In this document: one piece after another, positions 27,085 to 39,274 of the stretch
How positions within the stretch are numbered: position 1 is the stretch's first letter
How the letters are laid out: the number at the start of each line of letters is the position of its first letter
Source of the DNA: Strigamia acuminata
Taxonomy: Eukaryota > Arthropoda > Chilopoda > Geophilomorpha > Linotaeniidae
Length of the DNA stretch: 64,000 nt
NCBI GenBank assembly: GCA_949358305.1
Contig: CASHSZ010000091.1
Coordinates: 62,001-126,000 of the forward strand
Direction of reading: 5' to 3'
Position numbers and translations under genes: made by a program
The notes under the pieces: generated by a model
Told to the model about the DNA's origin: nothing
The model's input: the letters and a program-made list of their open reading frames with translations, nothing else
The model's database searches: none

Positions 27085-30000
27085 GTGATGAGATCAAAAG
27101 TTTATTCTCCCAAATCATTCGTTGGATGTTTCTAAAACTTACATTGGAGCCTTCTACTAAGGTTTAAACACTATTTCTGAACATTCAGAGACATTGGTCT
27201 TGTGGTGTTTGTGCTAAGTCAACTGTGATGAGATCAAAAGTCTATTCTCCCAAATCATCGGTTAAATGTTATAAAACTTATATTGAAGGCTTCTACTAAG
27301 GTTTAAACACTATTTCTGAACATTCAGAGACATTGGACTTGTGGTGTTTGTGCTAAGTAACTGTGATGAGATCAAAAGTCTATTCTCCCAAATCATTGCT
27401 TGGATGTTGCTAAAACTTACATTGAAGGCTTCTACTAAGGTTTAAACACTATTTCTGAACATTCAGAGACATTGGTCTTGTGGTGTTTGTGCTAAGTCAA
27501 CTGTGATGAGATCAAAGTCTATTCTCCCAAATCATCGGTTGGATGTTTCTAAAACTTACATTGGAGCCTTCTACTAAGGTTTAAACACTATTTCTGAACA
27601 TTCAGAGACATTGGACTTGTGGTGTTTGTGCTAAGTCAACTGCGATGTGAAATGAGCTCAAAATTTTTTTTTCAAAATTTATTGCTTAGGTGTTGCTAAA
27701 ACTTATATTGAAGGCTTCTACTAAGGTTTAAACACTATTTCTGAACATTCAGAGACATTGGTCTTGTGGTGTTTGTGCTAAGTCAACTGCGATGTGAAAT
27801 GAGCTCAAAATTTTTTTTTCAAAATTTAATGCTTGGGTGTTGCTAAAACTTATATTGAAGGCTTCTACTAAAGTTTAAACACTATTTCTGAACATTCAGA
27901 GACATTGGTCTTGTGGTGTTTGTGCTAAGTCAACTGCGATGTGAAATGAGCTCAAAATTTTTTTCTTCAAAATTTAATGCTTGGGTGTTGCTAAAACTTA
28001 TATTGAAGGCTTCTACTAAGGTTTAAACACTATTTCTGAACATACAGAGACATTGGACTTGTGGTGTTTGTGCTAAGTAACTGTGATGAGATCAAAAGTC
28101 TATTCTCCCAAATCATTGCTTGGATGTTGCTAAAACTTACATTGAAGGCTTCTACTAAGGTTTAAACACTATTTCTGAACATTCAGAGACATTGGTCTTG
28201 TGGTGTTTGTGCTAAGTCAACTGTGATGAGATCAAAAGTCTATTCTCCCAAATCATCGGTTGGATGTTTCTAAAACTTACATTGGAGCCTTCTACTAAGG
28301 TTTAAACACTATTTCTGAACATTCAGAGACATTGGTCTTATGGTGTTTGTGCTAAGTCAACTATGATGAGATCAAAAGTCTATTCTCCCAAATCATCGGT
28401 TGAATGTTTCTAAAACTTACATTGGAGCCTTCTACTAAGGTTTAAACACTATTTCTAAACATTCAGAGACATTGGTCTTGTGGTGTTTGTGCTAAGTCAA
28501 CTGTGATGAGATCAAAAGTCTATTCTCCCAAATCATCGGTTGGATGTTTCTAAAACTTACATTGGAGCCTTCTACTAAGGTTTAAACACTATTTCTGAAC
28601 ATTCAGAGACATTGGACTTGTGGTGTTTGTGCTAAGTCAACTGCGATGTGAAATGAGCTCAAAATTTTTTTTTCAAAATTTATTGCTTAGGTGTTGCTAA
28701 AACTTATATTGAAGGCTTCTACTAAGGTTTAAACACTATTTCTGAACATTCAGAGACATTGGTCTTGTGGTGTTTGTGCTAAGTCAACTGCGATGTGAAA
28801 TGAGCTCAAAATTTTTTTTTCAAAATTTAATGCTTGGGTGTTGCTAAAACTTATATTGAAGGCTTCTACTAAGGTTTAAACACTATTTCTGAACATTCAG
28901 AGACATTAGACTTGTGGTGTTTGTGCTAAGTCAACTGTGATGAGATCAAAAGTTTATTCTCCCAAATCATTCGTTGGATGTTTCTAAAACTTACATTGGA
29001 ACCTTCTACTAAGGTTTAAACACTATTTCTGAACATTCAGAGACATTGGTCTTGTGGTGTTTGTGCTAAGTCAACTGTGATGAGATCAAAAGTCTATTCT
29101 CCCAAATCATCGGTTAAATGTTATAAAACTTACATTGGAGCCTTCTACTAAGGTTTAAACACTATTTCTGAACATTCAGAGACATTGGTCTTGTGGTGTT
29201 TGTGCTAAGTCAACTGTGATGAGATCAAAAGTCTATTCTCCCAAATCATCGGTTGGATGTTTCTAAAACTTACATTGGAGCCTTCTACTAAGGTTTAAAC
29301 ACTATTTCTGAACATTCAGAGACATTGGTCTTATGGTGTTTGTGCTAAGTCAACTATGATGAGATCAAAAGTCTATTCTCCCAAATCATCGGTTGAATGT
29401 TTCTAAAACTTACATTGGAGCCTTCTACTAAGGTTTAAACACTATTTCTAAACATTCAGAGACATTGGTCTTGTGGTGTTTGTGCTAAGTCAACTGTGAT
29501 GAGATCAAAAGTCTATTCTCCCAAATCATCGGTTGGATGTTTCTAAAACTTACATTGGAGCCTTCTACTAAGGTTTAAACACTATTTCTGAACATACAGA
29601 GACATTGGACTTGTGGTGTTTGTGCTAAGTAACTGTGATGAGATCAAAAGTCTATTCTCCCAAATCATTGCTTGGATGTTGCTAAAACTTACATTGAAGG
29701 CTTCTACTAAGGTTTAAACACTATTTCTGAACATTCAGAGACATTGGTCTTGTGGTGTTTGTGCTAAGTCAACTGTGATGAGATCAAAAGTCTATTCTCC
29801 CAAATCATCGGTTGGATGTTTCTAAAACTTACATTGGAGCCTTCTACTAAGGTTTAAACACTATTTCTGAACATTCAGAGACATTGGTCTTATGGTGTTT
29901 GTGCTAAGTCAACTATGATGAGATCAAAAGTCTATTCTCCCAAATCATCGGTTGAATGTTTCTAAAACTTACATTGGAGCCTTCTACTAAGGTTTAAACA

Positions 30001-33000
30001 CTATTTCTAAACATTCAGAGACATTGGTCTTGTGGTGTTTGTGCTAAGTCAACTGTGATGAGATCAAAAGTCTATTCTCCCAAATCATCGGTTGGATGTT
30101 TCTAAAACTTACATTGGAGCCTTCTACTAAGGTTTAAACACTATTTCTGTACATTCAGAGACATTGGACTTGTGGTGTTTGTGCTAAGTCAACTGCGATG
30201 TGAAATGAGCTCAAAATTTTTTTTTCAAAATTTATTGCTTAGGTGTTGCTAAAACTTATATTGAAGGCTTCTACTAAGGTTTAAACACTATTTCTGAACA
30301 TTCAGAGACATTGGTCTTGTGGTGTTTGTGCTAAGTCAACTGCGATGTGAAATGAGCTCAAAATTTTTTTTTCAAAATTTAATGCTTGGGTGTTGCTAAA
30401 ACTTATATTGAAGGCTTCTACTAAGGTTTAAACACTATTTCTGAACATTCAGAGACATTAGACTTGTGGTGTTTGTGCTAAGTCAACTGTGATGAGATCA
30501 AAAGTTTATTCTCCCAAATCATTCGTTGGATGTTTCTAAAACTTACATTGGAGCCTTCTACTAAGGTTTAAACACTATTTCTGAACATTCAGAGACATTG
30601 GTCTTGTGGTGTTTGTGCTAAGTCAACTGTGATGAGATCAAAAGTCTATTCTCCCAAATCATCGGTTAAATGTTATAAAACTTACATTGGAGCCTTCTAC
30701 TAAGGTTTAAACACTATTTCTGAACATTCAGAGACATTGGTCTTGTGGTGTTTGTGCTAAGTCAACTGTGATGAGATCAAAAGTCTATTCTCCCAAATCA
30801 TCGGTTAAATGTTTCTAAAACTTACATTGGAGCCTTCTACTAAGGTTTAAACACTATTTCTGAACATTCAGAGACATTGGACTTGTGGTGTTTGTGCTAA
30901 GTAACTGTGATGAGATCAAAAGTCTATTCTTCCAAATCATTGCTTGGATGTTGCTAAAACTTACATTGAAGGCTTCTACTAAGGTTTAAACACTATTTCT
31001 GAACATTCAGAGACATTGGTCTTGTGGTGTTTGTGCTAAGTCAACTGTGATGAGATCAAAGTCTATTCTCCCAAATCATCGGTTGGATGTTTCTAAAACT
31101 TACATTGGAGCCTTCTACTAAGGTTTAAACACTATTTCTGAACATTCAGAGACATTGGTCTTATGGTGTTTGTGCTAAGTCAACTATGATGAGATCAAAA
31201 GTCTATTCTCCCAAATCATCGGTTGAATGTTTCTAAAACTTACATTGGAGCCTTCTACTAAGGTTTAAACACTATTTCTGAACATTCAGAGACATTGGAC
31301 TTGTGGTGTTTGTGCTAAGTCAACTGCGATGTAAAATAAGCTAAAAATTTTTTTTTCAAAATTTATTGCTTAGGTGTTGCTAAAACTTATATTGAAGGCT
31401 TCTACTAAGGTTTAAACACTATTTCTGAACATTCAGAGACATTGGACTTGTGGTGTTTGTGCTAAGTCAACTGTGATGAGATCAAAAGTCTATTCTCCCA
31501 AATCATTGGTTGGATGTTTCTAAAACTTACATTGGAGCCTTCTACTAAGGTTTAAACACTATTTCTGAACATTCAGAGACATTGGTCTTGTGGTGTTTGT
31601 GCTAAGTCAACTGTGATGAGATCAAAAGTCTATTCTCCCAAATCATTGGTTGGATGTTTCTAAAACTTACATTGGAGCCTTCTACTAAGGTTTAAACACT
31701 ATTTCTGAACATTCAGAGACATTGGTCTTGTGGTGTTTGTGCTAAGTCAACTGTGATGAGATCAAAAGTCTATTCTCCCAAATCATCGGTTAAATGTTTC
31801 TAAAACTTACATTGGAGCCTTCTACTAAGGTTTAAACACTATTTCTGAACATTCAGAGACATTGGTCTTGTGGTGTTTGTGCTAAGTCAACTGTGATGAG
31901 ATCAAAAGTCTATTCTCCCAAATCATTGGTTGGATGTTTCTAAAACTTACATTGGAGCCTTCTACTAAGGTTTAAACACTATTTCTGAACATTCAGAGAC
32001 ATTGGTCTTGTGGTGTTTGTGCTAAGTCAACTGTGATGAGATCAAAAGTCTATTCTCCCAAATCATCGGTTGAATGTTTCTAAAACTTACATTGGAGCCT
32101 TCTACTAAGGTTTAAACACTATTTCTGAACATTCAGAGACATTGGTCTTGTGGTGTTTGTGCTAAGTCAACTGTGATGAGATCAAAAGTCTATTCTCCCA
32201 AATCATCGGTTAAATGTTATAAAACTTACATTGGAGCCTTCTACTAAGGTTTAAACACTATTTCTGAACATTCAGAGACATTGGTCTTGTGGTGTTTGTG
32301 CTAAGTCAACTGTGATGAGATCAAAAGTCTATTCTCCCAAATCATCAATTGGATGTTTCTAAAACTTACATTGGAGCCTTCTACTAAGGTTTAAACACTA
32401 TTTCTGAACATTCAGAGACATTGGTCTTGTGGTGTTTGTGCTAAGTCAACTGTGATGAGATCAAAAGTCTATTCTCCCAAATCATTGGTTGGATGTTTCT
32501 AAAACTTACATTGGAGCCTTCTACTAAGGTTTAAACACTATTTCTGAACATTCAGAGACATTGGTCTTGTGGTGTTTGTGCTAAGTCAACTGTGATGAGA
32601 TCAAAAGTCTATTCTCCCAAATCATCGGTTAAATGTTTCTAAAACTTACATTGGAGCCTTCTACTAAGGTTTAAACACTATTTCTGAACATTCAGAGACA
32701 TTGGTCTTGTGGTGTTTGTGCTAAGTCAACTGTGATGAGATCAAAAGTCTATTCTCCCAAATCATCGGTTGGATGTTTCTAAAACTTACATTGGAGCCTT
32801 CTACTAAGGTTTAAACACTATTTCTGAACATTCAGAGACATTGGTCTTGTGGTGTTTGTGCTAAGTCAACTGTGATGAGATCAAAAGTCTATTCTCCCAA
32901 ATCATTGGTTGGATGTTTCTAAAATTTACATTGGAGCCTTCTACTAAGGTTTAAACACTATTTCTGAACATTCAGAGACATTGGACTTGTGGTGTTTGTG

Positions 33001-36000
33001 CTAAGTCAACTGCGATGTGAAATGAGCTCAAAATTTTTTTTACAAAATTTATTGCTTAGGTGTTGCTAAAACTTATATTGAAGGCTTCTACTAAGGTTTA
33101 AACACTATTTCTGAACATTCAGAGACATTGGTCTTGTGGTGTTTGTGCTAAGTCAACTGCGATGTGAAATGAGCTCAAAATTTTTTTTTCAAAATTTAAT
33201 GCTTGGGTGTTGCTAAAACTTATATTGAAGGCTTCTACTAAGGTTTAAACACTATTTCTGAACATTCAGAGACATTAGACTTGTGGTGTTTGTGCTAAGT
33301 CAACTGTGATGAGATCAAAAGTTTATTCTCCCAAATCATTCGTTGGATGTTTCTAAAACTTACATTGGAGCCTTCTACTAAGGTTTAAACACTATTTCTG
33401 AACATTCAGAGACATTGGTCTTGTGGTGTTTGTGCTAAGTCAACTGTGATGAGATCAAAAGTATATTCTTCCAAATCATCGGTTAAATGTTATAAAACTT
33501 ACATTGGAGCCTTCTACTAAGGTTTAAACACTATTTCTGAACATTCAGAGACATTGGTCTTGTGGTGTTTGTGCTAAGTCAACTGTGATGAGATCAAAAG
33601 TCTATTCTCCCAAATCATCGGTTAAATGTTTCTAAAACTTACATTGGAGCCTTCTACTAAGGTTTAAACACTATTTCTGAACATTCAGAGACATTGGACT
33701 TGTGGTGTTTGTGCTAAGTAACTGTGATGAGATCAAAAGTCTATTCTTCCAAATCATTGCTTGGATGTTGCTAAAACTTACATTGAAGGCTTCTACTAAG
33801 GTTTAAACACTATTTCTGAACATTCAGAGACATTGGTCTTGTGGTGTTTGTGCTAAGTCAACTGTGATGAGATCAAAAGTCTATTCTCCCAAATCATTGG
33901 TTGGATGTTTCTAAAACTTACATTGGAGCCTTCTACTAAGGTTTAAACACTATTTCTGAACATTCAGAGACATTGGTCTTGTGGTGTTTGTGCTAAGTCA
34001 ACTGTGATGAGATCAAAAGTCTATTCTCCCAAATCATTGGTTGGATGTTTCTAAAACTTACATTGGAGCCTTCTACTAAGGTTTAAACACTATTTCTGAA
34101 CATTCAGAGACATTGGTCTTGTGGTGTTTGTGCTAAGTCAACTGTGATGAGATCAAAAGTCTATTCTCCCAAATCATCGGTTGAATGTTTCTAAAACTTA
34201 CATTGGAGCCTTCTACTAAGGTTTAAACACTATTTCTGAACATTCAGAGACATTGGTCTTGTGGTGTTTGTGCTAAGTCAACTGTGATGAGATCAAAAGT
34301 CTATTCTCCCAAATCATCGGTTAAATGTTTCTAAAACTTACATTGGAGCCTTCTACTAAGGTTTAAACACTATTTCTGAACATTCAGAGACATTGGTCTT
34401 GTGGTGTTTGTGCTAAGTCAACTGTGATGAGATCAAAAGTCTATTCTCCCAAATCATTGGTTGGATGTTTCTAAAACTTACATTGGAGCCTTCTACTAAG
34501 GTTTAAACACTATTTCTGAACATTCAGAGACATTGGTCTTGTGGTGTTTGTGCTAAGTCAACTGTGATGAGATCAAAAGTCTATTCTCCCAAATCATCGG
34601 TTGAATGTTTCTAAAACTTACATTGGAGCCTTCTACTAAGGTTTAAACACTATTTCTGAACATTCAGAGACATTGGTCTTGTGGTGTTTGTGCTAAGTCA
34701 ACTGTGATGAGATCAAAAGTCTATTCTCCCAAATCATCGGTTAAATGTTATAAAACTTACATTGGAGCCTTCTACTAAGGTTTAAACACTATTTCTGAAC
34801 ATTCAGAGACATTGGTCTTGTGGTGTTTGTGCTAAGTCAACTGTGATGAGATCAAAAGTCTATTCTCCCAAATCATCGGTTGGATGTTTCTAAAACTTAC
34901 ATTGGAGCCTTCTACTAAGGTTTAAACACTATTTCTGAACATTCAGAGACATTGGTCTTGTGGTGTTTGTGCTAAGTCAACTGTGATGAGATCAAAAGTC
35001 TATTCTCCCAAATCATTGGTTGGATGTTTCTAAAACTTACATTGGAGCCTTCTATTAAGGTTTAAACACTATTTCTGAACATTCAGAGACATTGGTCTTG
35101 TGGTGTTTGTGCTAAGTCAACTGTGATGAGATCAAAAGTCTATTCTCCCAAATCATTGGTTGGATGTTTCTAAAACTTACATTGGAGCCTTCTATTAAGG
35201 TTTAAACACTATTTCTGAACATTCAGAGACATTGGTCTTGTGGTGTTTGTGCTAAGTCAACTGTGATGAGATCAAAAGTCTATTCTCCCAAATCATCGGT
35301 TGGATGTTTCTAAAACTTACATTGGAGCCTTCTACTAAGGTTTAAACACTATTTCTGAACATTCAGAGACATTGGTCTTGTGGTGTTTGTGCTAAGTCAA
35401 CTGTGATGAGATCAAAAGTCTATTCTCCCAAATCATTGGTTGGATGTTTCTAAAACTTACATTGGAGCCTTCTACTAAGGTTTAAACACTATTTCTGAAC
35501 ATTCAGAGACATTGGTCTTGTGGTGTTTGTGCTAAGTCAACTGTGATGAGATCAAAAGTCTATTCTCCCAAATCATTGGTTGGATGTTTCTAAAACTTAC
35601 ATTGGAGCCTTCTACTAAGGTTTAAACACTATTTCTGAACATTCAGAGACATTGGTCTTGTGGTGTTTGTGCTAAGTCAACTGTGATGAGATCAAAAGTC
35701 TATTCTCCCAAATCATCGGTTAAATGTTTCTAAAACTTACATTGGAGCCTTCTACTAAGGTTTAAACACTATTTCTGAACATTCAGAGACATTGGTCTTG
35801 TGGTGTTTGTGCTAAGTCAACTGTGATGAGATCAAAAGTCTATTCTCCCAAATCATCGGTTGGATGTTTCTAAAACTTACATTGGAGCCTTCTACTAAGG
35901 TTTAAACACTATTTCTGAACATTCAGAGACATTGGTCTTGTGGTGTTTGTGCTAAGTCAACTGTGATGAGATCAAAAGTCTATTCTCCCAAATCATTGGT

Positions 36001-36834
36001 TGGATGTTTCTAAAATTTACATTGGAGCCTTCTACTAAGGTTTAAACACTATTTCTGAACATTCAGAGACATTGGTCTTGTGGTGTTTGTGCTAAGTCAA
36101 CTGTGATGAGATCAAAAGTCTATTCTTCCAAATCATCGGTTAAATGTTTCTAAAACTTACATTGGAGCCTTCTACTAAGGTTTAAACACTATTTCTGAAC
36201 ATTCAGAGACATTGGTCTTGTGGTGTTTGTGCTAAGTCAACTGTGATGAGATCAAAAGTCTATTCTCCCAAATCATCGGTTGGATGTTTCTAAAACTTAC
36301 ATTGGAGCCTTCTACTAAGGTTTAAACACTATTTCTGAACATTCAGAGACATTGGACTTGTGGTGTTTGTGCTAAGTCAACTGCGATGTGAAATGAGCTC
36401 AAAATTTTTTTTTCAAAATTTATTGCTTGGGTGTTGCTAAAACTTAGATTGAAGGCTTCTACTAAGGTTTAAACACTATTTCTGAACATTCAGAGACATT
36501 GGTCTTGTGGTGTTTGTGCTAAGTCAACTGCGATGTGAAATGAGCTCAAAATTTTTTTCTTCAAAATTTAATGCTTGGGTGTTGCTAAAACTTATATTGA
36601 AGGCTTCTACTAAGGTTTAAACACTATTTCTGAACATACAGAGACATTGGACTTGTGGTGTTTGTGCTAAGTAACTGTGATGAGATCAAAAGTCTATTCT
36701 CCCAAATCATTGCTTGGATGTTGCTAAAACTTACATTGAAGGCTTCTACTAAGGTTTAAACACTATTTCTGAACATTCAGAGACATTGGTCTTGTGGTGT
36801 TTGTGCTAAGTCAACTGTGATGAGATCAAAAGTC
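27085..36834. repeat. mixed higher-order satellite blocks
   Basis: Blocks opened by the 'agtttattctccc' monomer start at 27085, 28937, 30489 and 33306 (spacings 1852, 1552 and 2817 bp). Shared rare variants link them: 'atttctaaacattcag' near 28457, 29450 and 30009; 'attcttccaaatc' near 30930, 33470, 33747 and 36125; 'ctaaaatttac' near 32921 and 36012; 'tctattaagg' near 35052 and 35192. The last monomer is broken at 36834 by the 1740-bp insertion and continues at 38579. No gene or other element is visible within the block. Confidence 0.85.
36831..36834. repeat. target-site duplication, left copy
   Basis: 'agtc' directly before the TGTTGC end of the insertion. The same four bases follow the other end. 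Removing the insertion and one copy restores the ordinary satellite sequence 'caaaagtctattctccc'. Confidence 0.88.
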
Positions 36835-38574
36835 TGTTGCCAGCAAGCAGTGATTGCTGCAAGGACTGGCAACTCAAGCACCTCGTAATAAACATTCGAG
36901 CGATCAAATCTTCGCACAGCACTTTTCACCACCCGACTCGATTGAACCCATTCTGACATCTGATAACGCATATCATGTTTTCTGACTTGGCCACCATTGT
37001 CCTCTCCATGTCGACCAAAACTCGAGAACCTGGCTTTTGCTTTAAACATGACTGTTGGCGGATATTCGGGCTCGAATATCAATCTCGTCTATCATAAATC
37101 AAAGATGGCGCAGATTCGAATCTCGCGCTCGTGTGCAGACGAAAAGAGACACTCGTTCTTACTTACGAACAAAAATAAAACCGATGTTTAATCGTTCAAA
37201 TCAAAACTATAACTGTTATTACAATGTGCAAACTCGTGCCACGGTCTCTAATAACAATAAACGTCAACACGACAGCATTATTAATAAAATAGATAACAAT
37301 ATATCAAAAAGCCAATGTCTCAAAACGGCCTCCGTACAACAAAACAAGAACGGCCGTTGAGAGTTCAAATTACACCAAAAAACTTGTCTCTAATATCGAA
37401 AATTGTGCATATAAATAACCCAAACCCTAATGATTATTTAATACCACGAAAATGAATTGAAAGAAGGTGCAAACCTTCAAAATTAAAATCTCAACGAACA
37501 TTGAATGGAAATCTCAAAAACCCGAAAACTGCTACATTTCGCCACGAGACGTCGCCTAATCAATGTCAACGAACACTTAATCTAATCAATCGCAATTCTC
37601 GCATCCCGGACATGGCCACTGTCAAAATACGAATAAAGAACCCAAATAATGCATCCTCGACACTCCTTGTGCGCATTTAATAAAACTCTTGCATTGCACG
37701 GAATTAAATTCCCATCTCCCGCACCATACCCAATGCGATTCGCGGGCGAGTTAGAAAACCCGAACTCGACCGAAAAGATGCTCGATTCGCCAAATCACGT
37801 GACACTCGACCAAACGATTGAATCTTATCCGAAACACAAAACAACGAAAAAGTAATCAACTAATCAATTCGAAATCGTATTAAAATCACACAATAAAACT
37901 TAAGTCGAACAAATCTCATTCTGAATCAAATTAAATCTCAAACGAAAACGAGGCTCGTTGTACCAACTGTCTTCTAATGGCGGATCTAGCCGATCAACGC
38001 TCCTTGGTGACCAACGAAGCTTCGCCTCTGCCCAACGCTGAATCATCGGATTTCAATCCACGGTAAAATACACCTAAAGCTATTTATTCAATCAACGGAG
38101 TTGTTTCTAACCTAATGCATTTAAATCTACAGGTTCAAACAACATCTTTCCGAGTGCGCTCCGACCAGACCAAACCGCTCGATAATCAACAACGACTTCG
38201 CCTTTCACTTTGAAACCCATCCTCGCCGTTATCTCCTTTAATTAGCGACCCAATGCCTGCCTGTACCGTGTCAGATAAGTTCTCGAAAATTATTCAAACT
38301 AACCGGAACCGAAATTAAAAACCTTAACTTTTCCTTTGTAGATAAATCCGATGCCCGAACTTAACACAAGATGGCGTGACACGCCCGAATCTCAAACTAC
38401 TGGCGAAAATTCTATGATTTAAGATTCTGCTGCGATATATTCCGACCAATAAACAAAGATCCGAGTAGCTTACGACAAAGGAAAGAACAACATGAATATT
38501 CCATTGATTCAGGTAAAAAACTGAAGCTCTTTTTTCAACTTAACATTATTTCTGTTGCGTTTCTGCTCGCAACA
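36835..38574. mobile_element. probable solo LTR, BEL/Pao-like (1740 bp)
   Basis: The insertion starts TGTTGCCAGC and ends CTCGCAACA, so its ends are a short inverted repeat (TGTTGC/GCAACA) of the TG...CA type used by LTRs. The neighbouring full-length BEL element has the same six terminal bases. A 4-bp target duplication flanks it. No ORF over about 100 codons, no reverse-transcriptase motif and no internal long direct repeat was seen, which fits a solo LTR left by LTR-LTR recombination. The body does not visibly match the downstream LTR, so it belongs to a different family. Orientation is not certain: a TATAAATA at 37410 and AATAAA at 37632 and 37892 would suit the plus strand. The alternative is a small non-autonomous element with BEL-like ends. 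Confidence 0.75.
37410..37417 (+). promoter_or_regulatory. candidate TATA box in solo LTR
   Basis: TATAAATA lies about 576 bp from the left end of the insertion. Two AATAAA hexamers lie downstream on the same strand (37632-37637 and 37892-37897), the order expected for an LTR read on the plus strand. Motifs this short occur by chance in AT-rich DNA, so this is only a candidate. Confidence 0.35.
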
Positions 38575-38578
38575 AGTC
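38575..38578. repeat. target-site duplication, right copy
   Basis: 'agtc' directly after the GCAACA end, followed by 'tattctcccaaatcatcgg', the expected continuation of the interrupted satellite monomer. Confidence 0.88.
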
Positions 38579-39274
38579 TATTCTCCCAAATCATCGGTTG
38601 GATGTTTCTAAAACTTACATTGGAGCCTTCTACTAAGGTTTAAACACTATTTCTGAACATTCAGAGACATTGGTCTTATGGTGTTTGTGCTAAGTCAACT
38701 ATGATGAGATCAAAAGTCTATTCTCCCAAATCATCGGTTGAATGTTTCTAAAACTTACATTGGAGCCTTCTACTAAGGTTTAAACACTATTTCTGAACAT
38801 TCAGAGACATTGGTCTTGTGGTGTTTGTGCTAAGTCAACTGTGATGAGATCAAAAGTCTATTCTCCCAAATCATCGGTTGGATGTTTCTAAAACTTACAT
38901 TGGAGCCTTCTACTAAGGTTTAAACACTATTTCTGAACATTCAGAGACATTGGACTTGTGGTGTTTGTGCTAAGTCAACTGCGATGTGAAATGAGCTCAA
39001 AATTTTTTTTTCAAAATTTATTGCTTAGGTGTTGCTAAAACTTATATTGAAGGCTTCTACTAAGGTTTAAACACTATTTCTGAACATTCAGAGACATTGG
39101 TCTTGTGGTGTTTGTGCTAAGTCAACTGCGATGTGAAATAAGCTCAAAATTTTTTTTTCAAAATTTAATGCTTAAGTGTTGCTAAAACTTATATTGAAGG
39201 CTTCTACTAAGGTTTAAACACTATTTCTGAACATTCAGAGACATTAGACTTGTGGTGTTTGTGCTAAGTCAACT

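Larger units (their letters stand above)
1..36834. repeat. 140/147-bp satellite DNA, left array
   Basis: Uninterrupted head-to-tail satellite, roughly 260 monomers, all in the same orientation. Type A monomers are 140 bp and begin 'gtgatgagatcaaaagtc'. Type B monomers are 147 bp and begin 'gcgatgtgaaatgagctc' or 'gcgatgtaaaatgagctc', followed by a T8-T9 tract. Type C is an A-like monomer marked 'cattgcttggatgttgc'; in the cases I checked it follows a monomer whose end has lost one base ('aagtaact' for 'aagtcaact'). The last 83 bp (from 'cattggagcc' or 'tattgaaggc' to 'aagtcaact') are nearly invariant in all types. The first 57 bp (A) or 64 bp (B) hold most differences. Stop codons close the reading frames, so no protein is expected. 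The array starts before the window and ends where a retrotransposon LTR interrupts a monomer. A centromeric or pericentromeric role is inference only. Confidence 0.97.

Noticed and set aside
36777-37855. Small ORFs (101, 64, 101 and 68 codons) in and across the edge of the 1740-bp insertion
   Set aside because: No recognisable domain, overlapping frames, and one crosses the insertion edge into satellite. They fit chance ORFs in non-coding LTR sequence.
36835-38574. Solo LTR belonging to the same family as the BEL element at 54921
   Set aside because: Only the six terminal bases and short palindromes are shared; the bodies do not match by eye and the lengths differ (1740 versus 1472 bp).
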